Source: Rhabditoides inermis
Lineage: Eukaryota > Nematoda > Chromadorea > Rhabditida > Rhabditidae
DNA length: 64,000 nucleotides
NCBI GenBank assembly: GCA_963966185.1
Contig: CAWZYM010000266.1
Location: 310,001 to 374,000 of the forward strand
Reading direction: 5' to 3'
Shown here piece after piece: positions 59,164 to 64,000 of this stretch. Position numbers and translations under genes: made by a program. The notes beneath the pieces were generated by a model. That model was not told where the DNA came from. It did not search any database and saw nothing but the letters and a program-made list of their open reading frames with translations. How positions within the stretch are numbered: position 1 is the stretch's first letter; each line of letters begins with the position of its first letter.

Positions 59164-60380
59164 AGCGCTCCTATAACACAGCAACAGTCGTACAGCTAGC
59201 CTGGGATGTCTTCACCCTAGTAGGACCCATACGCCCCTTGAGTAACCACAATTCAACACATACCCTCGTTTTCCGTTCTCTTTTACACCCTTAACTGGTT
59301 ACTTATCACCCGTCCCGACAGCATACTGTCCCGACCTCGCTTCCCGGCTTCTCGCCCCGACAGCGTCCTCCGTATTAATGCCCATCAAAACCGGTCTTCA
59401 TTCACCTCACACTCACACTTAATTCCATTCTTTCCCTAGTTCGTATCTTCCGTCATTTCTCCCTTCTCTAGTTTTTTCCTCGAGTAATCCCGGAGATATG
59501 TGTTGATTGCTTCATAATACCAACTGATTGGCCGGTCAGTACGGTAACGGTCCCTCATCATGCCTATATCCCCCGGATGTAGCCCCACTCACCACGCCGT
59601 CGCCTGTTCCCTAGTCCTCCTGACCGCCACGCTGTTCATCATTCTAAAACAAAAAAATTGCATAATCGGGACCATGCCTGTCCCTACTCATGTTTCTCAT
59701 AAACCTTCCCCTGCGCCGTATTGCGAATCTCGTATTTCCGTGCCGTCCGGGTATCAATTTCACGCCTCGGCTGTCAACTCCGAACTGTCAATCACTCGCG
59801 CACTGCGTCCCCAAGAGTCTCGGATTACAGTGCCCCCTACCGTAACCCTCGCTCTTTCCCGGATTTCCGACTACCCCCTAGCCTGGGCGCACCGCCACAT
59901 TACTACCTTACGCCACCTCTAATTACCACCCGCACGCTCATGCCGCAAACAAAAAAAACCCTCGACCAGGATCCTCTAACTCACTTACCACTGCAAGCTA
60001 CATGCCATCCTTTCGGTTAATCTAGATTACTCTCAACGCGACACTCGCACAGATTCTCTCCGTGTTCCCCAAATCGCCGCCGGCTACTCACTCTCTCCGC
60101 TTCTTTCTGGACCCCCTTTTACTCATCCCTGGCTCACTTACACCCTTTCACCACCCGCTCCACGCTCGCCAAGACGAAAATGACGCCATACGTGAAATGA
60201 ACGCGGCTGACTGCCCGGGATGACACACAAACTTATGGTGATGAGAGGCAGAAACAGACAAGACGGACAGAGAGTGAGAGCGCGAACAGGCTGAACAGAC
60301 CCCGCGGGCTACCGTAACCCTTCCCTCAACTCAATTCTAACTTCCGGGTATCAATGCTTAACGGGATTTTCGATGAAAGT
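59164..60380 (-). other. 1.2-kb leader between primer-binding site and helicase start
   Basis: No open frame longer than about 60 codons on the minus strand. C-rich on the plus strand; contains ACCGTAACCC motifs. Could hold packaging signals or be the relic of a deleted gag-pol. Confidence 0.45.
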
Positions 60381-60398
60381 AACCACTCGCTGCTACCA
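60381..60398 (-). other. Primer-binding site candidate
   Basis: On the minus strand TGGTAGCAGCGAGTGGTT begins one base after the end of the 5' LTR. TGG complements the CCA tail of a tRNA, the usual start of a PBS. I cannot name the priming tRNA. Confidence 0.65.
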
Positions 60399-60399
60399 A

Positions 60400-61322
60400 T
60401 GTGACTCCCCCAAGTGCTCTGAGCTGTTCTCAACTATGGCGTGCGCAGCATAGAGAGGTGGATATGCAGGCATCGCGATATAAGCACTGAGAGCACGGTC
60501 TCTCTGACTCTACCCGCTTCCGTTCGCTCGTACACGCGCTGGGCCCATGGAATTCGTGTCGCAAACAGAAGCCGTACCCAGCTTACCTTGATGGCTGTCC
60601 TCCTTACGTGTCGGCGCTGTCGCTCACTCGCTCGAGACGTCTGGTCTGAGTGTACTCTCGTCGTGTTGGTTTTGATTGATTTGATTTTGGTGTCAGGTCT
60701 CTTCTGACTCGCCCATCAGGCTCATTGTCTTCCGAGGTTCCCGCTCCCCATCGGGCGGCTGGGGAGGATTCAACCCGGGCATCTTATCACGCGGCGCGAC
60801 CATCACTCAACAGTAAACGTATTTCGAGACTAATAAGGGGAAATCAGGGATTCAATTGACCATAGAGATTATTCGTCAAGGTTTATCTATTATTAACGCG
60901 AGGCGGCAAGACAATAAACCATCATCAACACAAATGCACACATCATACCATCATATCATCAGACCAACATAAACCATATGGGTGGCGACGCTCGGTCGGC
61001 TCACGCCGCCGCTCACTGCCTCCCCTACCGGCACGAGTGTTCCTGTAATCGATCCCTTCATCCTTCGCTCCCATCGTTGGATACTGTAACCACCGGCTAC
61101 CGTACTCACCCAGGCTGGCGCGGTTCCAAGTCTCCGCCCCTTCCTTGCTCTCTCGTCGTCGGGTCTCTCTCACGGCGGGTCTCTCTGCAACACTCGCTAT
61201 GCTACTCCTCTCCCCGTACAACACATAAATCAAACTTGGGTTACGCATACAAACACTTCTCAAGACGCATGTATAATTCATAATTTTCCCCTCCTACTTC
61301 TACTTGGTCACCTCCCCTCACA
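60400..61322 (-). repeat. LTR, right copy (5' LTR in element orientation)
   Basis: 923 bp, same ends as the left copy. Visible differences from it: GTGCTCTG versus GTGATCTG near 60416, and GTGGATATG versus GTGGCTATG near 60463. Confidence 0.92.
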
Positions 61323-62091
61323 CAATACCATGCTGATAAGCGGTGGAGTGATGTGAGGTTTCGTATTGCTAATGATGAAGCATGGTCGCTGATAAGATGT
61401 TTGGCCGACGCAAGTGGCTGGTGGTCTCTTATGTATTAAATTAGAATGTCCTTTGTTCTGAGGGAAAAAGGTGAGAACAACATGTTGCCTATCACAGACA
61501 AAAGGGCACTCTTACTTACACCTAATCTCACGTCTATTTCAAGTATTTAGCGTATCTACGTGATAATTAACCGAAAAATTGTTTGTCATATTTGACATTC
61601 ATTTCTTGAAAAAATATACAATTCGTGTAAAAACTACGAATGCGTGAACACACTACGACGAATTCTTCTCCAATGAATTCTTATTTGTGCTTGTCACAGA
61701 TAACGTTTTCCCAAAAAGTTTCTTGAATAAAACATTATGAACAAAAGTTAGTAGAAAAAGTTAGTGAACATGAGCAAATCATGCTCTTTAAAAAACATAT
61801 ATCATTCCAATTTTCAGGTGTGAACCGGGACTACATGGAAAAACTTTCTAAATTAATTATTGTATTTGTATTTGTGTTAAGTGTATTTGTATTTGTGTTT
61901 TGAAAATGAACATAAACTTGAAAGATATGGTTGTAGTGGAAAAACAAAAACCTATAACACATTGTATGCTCAAATGACTGAAAAGAGCACAACGCGTACG
62001 TACAAAACCTAAAAAATCTGTATTCTCAGATGACTATGAATGAACAACAATAAGAAACAAACATACATTTTCACACGCGTAACAAGATATG
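61323..62091. other. AT-rich intergenic region
   Basis: No gene or clear repeat seen apart from the CAAT target duplication at its left edge and a short GTGTATTTGTATTTGTGTT microsatellite near 61865. Confidence 0.45.
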
Positions 62092-63268
62092 TTACGAACC
62101 ACCGATGCTGTGTACCGTAGTCGTCGGGGGCTTGACGAGGTTGAACTTCTTCAGGCAGGGTATTAATCGGACGACACACTTGAGGACATAATGGTTATAC
62201 TCCCTGAAATAGTTGCACAGTTTGCCACATGGTGGCGAGCTTTGCTTACTTGACAATGAACAAGTTGACACTTGCATGAATGAGAGGTGATAGCACGGCG
62301 AGAGCCGGTAACACTATGACAACATCTCCAAAGGAGTAGCCAGTGTGGAGAGTGACGAGACCCAATGTATTGGGGAGGTTTACGAACATCATAGGTAGAG
62401 TTATCTGGAAACGATAAAGTGACAGCGAGCGTCGATTGTTCTCGAGTTGTTTCACCTGGAGAAGTAGGAGACACAGTAATCTTCGGTTTAACTTCTGCAC
62501 GCGAGCACTTATATGCACGTTCTAAACCACAGCTATTAGTTTCGCGTCGATGAGAAGACAGGTATCATACATGAATGTGGTTCCCAATTCGATACACACA
62601 AAAGGACATCACAATCATGAAAACCATGATTATTATGACAAACTCGCCCATAGCTGCTACAATCAGATATCGGTCGTTTCCTTCATACTTCTAAAAATAC
62701 TTGCGAGTTTCATCAGTGTGCAACTGAGTTCTCACTTCTACACAAGCTCCAATGTACGATCCCTTGGAAATGTCGATCTCAGAAGCAGCGACAACTTTGT
62801 GTTGTGCATAGTTGGTTAATCTAGATGAAATCTTGTGTGAGAACACTTAAAAAAAACACTAACTCTTGGCTAGGCGACAAAAATACTAAAACGGTTGTCA
62901 ACCAATTCGCAATGACAATCGCATTGAAGATAGCAACGATAACCAGCGCTTTCAGAGAGTAGGCTCTAGCAGAAAGGTTTGGCCTAAATACATACATTCT
63001 AGTTCTAATAGTCGACCCAAAAAAGGATCGACCTGCACACATGAAGATAGCGGTAAACAAACGTGTATAAACATAATAGTAGTGTCTGGATATACGTAGC
63101 GCAGTTTAAAACCATGAGAAACTGTCCGAGAGATGACGAGCCGACTGCGCCTTTCGAGTAGATAACAAGTAGGCCTTTCTCGACGTAAATGACCTGAAAC
63201 AAGTGACAAAATGAGACAAAAAATGAGGAAGGAAAAAGAAAGAGAAAAAAAAGAGAGATAAAGATAAA

Positions 63269-63311
<43 letters not shown>

Positions 63312-63551
63312 ACTGTACCGGCACGAGTAGCATGAACACGATCACTGCCAGCGTGTCATGCGATGCGATGAGAGTGAAGAATATGCGATAGCTGCCCACT
63401 CGAGTCGCCACTCTCTGACCACATGTCACTCGCTCACTTTCCACAACACACAAACACTCACCAGCGATAAGACGATTAGAACGAAGTTGACAATGACAGC
63501 GCATGCGCCGAAAATGTAAACGAGATGAAAGACTGGCGCGAGATGGTTCAT
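62092..63551 (-). CDS. Serpentine chemoreceptor, Str-superfamily 7TM
   Basis: Complete receptor of 332 residues. Nine exons (minus) with consistent phases: 63551-63462, 63414-63319, 63193-63033, 63004-62864, 62820-62736, 62690-62571, 62494-62456, 62404-62250, 62203-62092. Seen: TM1 FHLVYIFGACAVIVNFVLIV, a VGSYRIFFTLIASHDT block at TM2, CATYIQTLLLCLYTFVYRYL (TM3 with the FxYRY typical of str/srh receptors), KALVIVAIFNAIVIANWLTT (TM4), FVIIIMVFMIVMSFCVYR (TM5), LNRRLLCLLLLQ before TM6, and a TM7 ending IHASVNLFIVK. Expected in sensory cilia. Not a close paralogue of the receptor at the left end of the window. Confidence 0.88.
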
Positions 63552-64000
63552 TGCTGAATGTGATTGGAACGCATTAGGCAAGCATATAAGGGTATATAGA
63601 GCTTCATTTAAACTTTCAGTTGTTTCACTACGACTGCAGGGGGCGTGCGGCATCATGTGAAGAATAGAACATTGCTAGCTCGCACAACTAATTGTAACTG
63701 CTAGTCTGGCACATACAGAAACAAATGAAACAAAACCACGTTAACTTTTGTCCATGAACTACAATTAGCACATGAAATAACAAGAGAGTACAGTCACTTT
63801 ACATATAAATAAACTATACTCTCATAATGGTCAGAAACTCATACTCATAGTCACATAGTGAGAAACGGGAAATTTCGAGAGAAAAAACATCAAACGCACA
63901 TAGCACAATGTTTTGTTTTGAAACAATGGTTTCGTTACTGTACAGTCAGACAAATGTGAGCCGCATGTGCCACGTGGCCCATGTGGTCCACGGTGTGCCA
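63552..64000. other. Upstream region of the 7TM receptor
   Basis: No gene seen. AT-rich with ACATATAAATAAAC near 63802. Confidence 0.4.

Larger units (their letters stand above)
54769..61322 (-). mobile_element. LTR retroelement (6,554 bp) encoding only a SF1 helicase
   Basis: Two direct 923-bp repeats (54769-55691, 60400-61322) start TGTGACTCCC and end CCTCACA, i.e. the canonical TG...CA, and are flanked by CAAT on both sides (54765-54768, 61323-61326). I noticed only two differences between them near their left ends, so insertion is recent. A primer-binding site and a purine tract place the coding strand on minus. The 4.7-kb interior holds one spliced helicase gene in sense orientation and a 1.2-kb leader; I found no gag, protease, reverse transcriptase, RNase H or integrase motif in any frame. 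Non-autonomous retroelement with a captured or co-opted gene is the best reading. Confidence 0.88.

Noticed and set aside
54769..61322. Helitron or Polinton/Maverick identity for the helicase element
   Set aside because: Helitron helicases are PIF1-like with a Rep domain, and Polintons encode polymerase B and integrase; here the helicase is UPF1-like and the ends are LTRs with a 4-bp duplication.

Overview
The window is nuclear DNA of a free-living-type chromadorean nematode. I infer this from gene families (two chemosensory 7TM receptors of the str/srh superfamily, a worm-type casein kinase 1/TTBK kinase, a galectin-like gene, a divergent Cys-loop channel, small secreted peptides), from short exons of about 40-400 bp with TTTCAG-type acceptors, and from several start codons lying directly after an AG acceptor, as expected for spliced-leader trans-splicing. 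The dense splitting into roughly 100-bp exons recalls diplogastrids such as Pristionchus, but I cannot prove the genus.

Left arm (1-18.2 kb): 5'-truncated srh-like receptor (+), active TTBK-like kinase (+), a paraplegin-like protein that consists only of the FtsH_ext domain between two membrane segments (+), an unrecognised basic, disordered membrane protein (-), a Cys-loop ligand-gated channel (-), a small galectin-like protein with altered sugar-binding residues (+), and an unrecognised small gene (-). Introns carry several fold-back elements, including a PIF/Harbinger-like MITE, and tRNA-derived SINE heads.

Satellite block (18.8-35.1 kb): no convincing gene. It holds a fold-back CACACCACC array, a roughly 205-bp, a 140-bp, a 180-bp and a 120-bp tandem family and a duplicated 1.1-kb segment. 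The whole 16.2 kb is bracketed by one perfect 33-bp inverted repeat with TA ends, as if it were a very large TIR element.

Middle (35.2-45 kb): a LARP7-like La-module protein (-) and RNA polymerase III subunit RPC4 (+) start head to head 471 bp apart, both linked to Pol III transcripts; then a Gly/Met-rich secreted peptide (-) and a short secreted peptide (+).

Right arm (45.9-64 kb): three paralogues of a cysteine-rich secreted family (one +, two -) with identical exon architecture, two copies of a SINE-like element, then a young LTR retroelement (54769-61322, identical-length 923-bp LTRs, CAAT target duplication) inserted 66 bp upstream of one paralogue. Its only recognisable product is a spliced UPF1-like SF1 helicase of about 1,023 residues; no gag, protease, reverse transcriptase or integrase is visible. 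This helicase-only LTR unit is the most unusual object in the window. A second 7TM receptor (-) closes the window.
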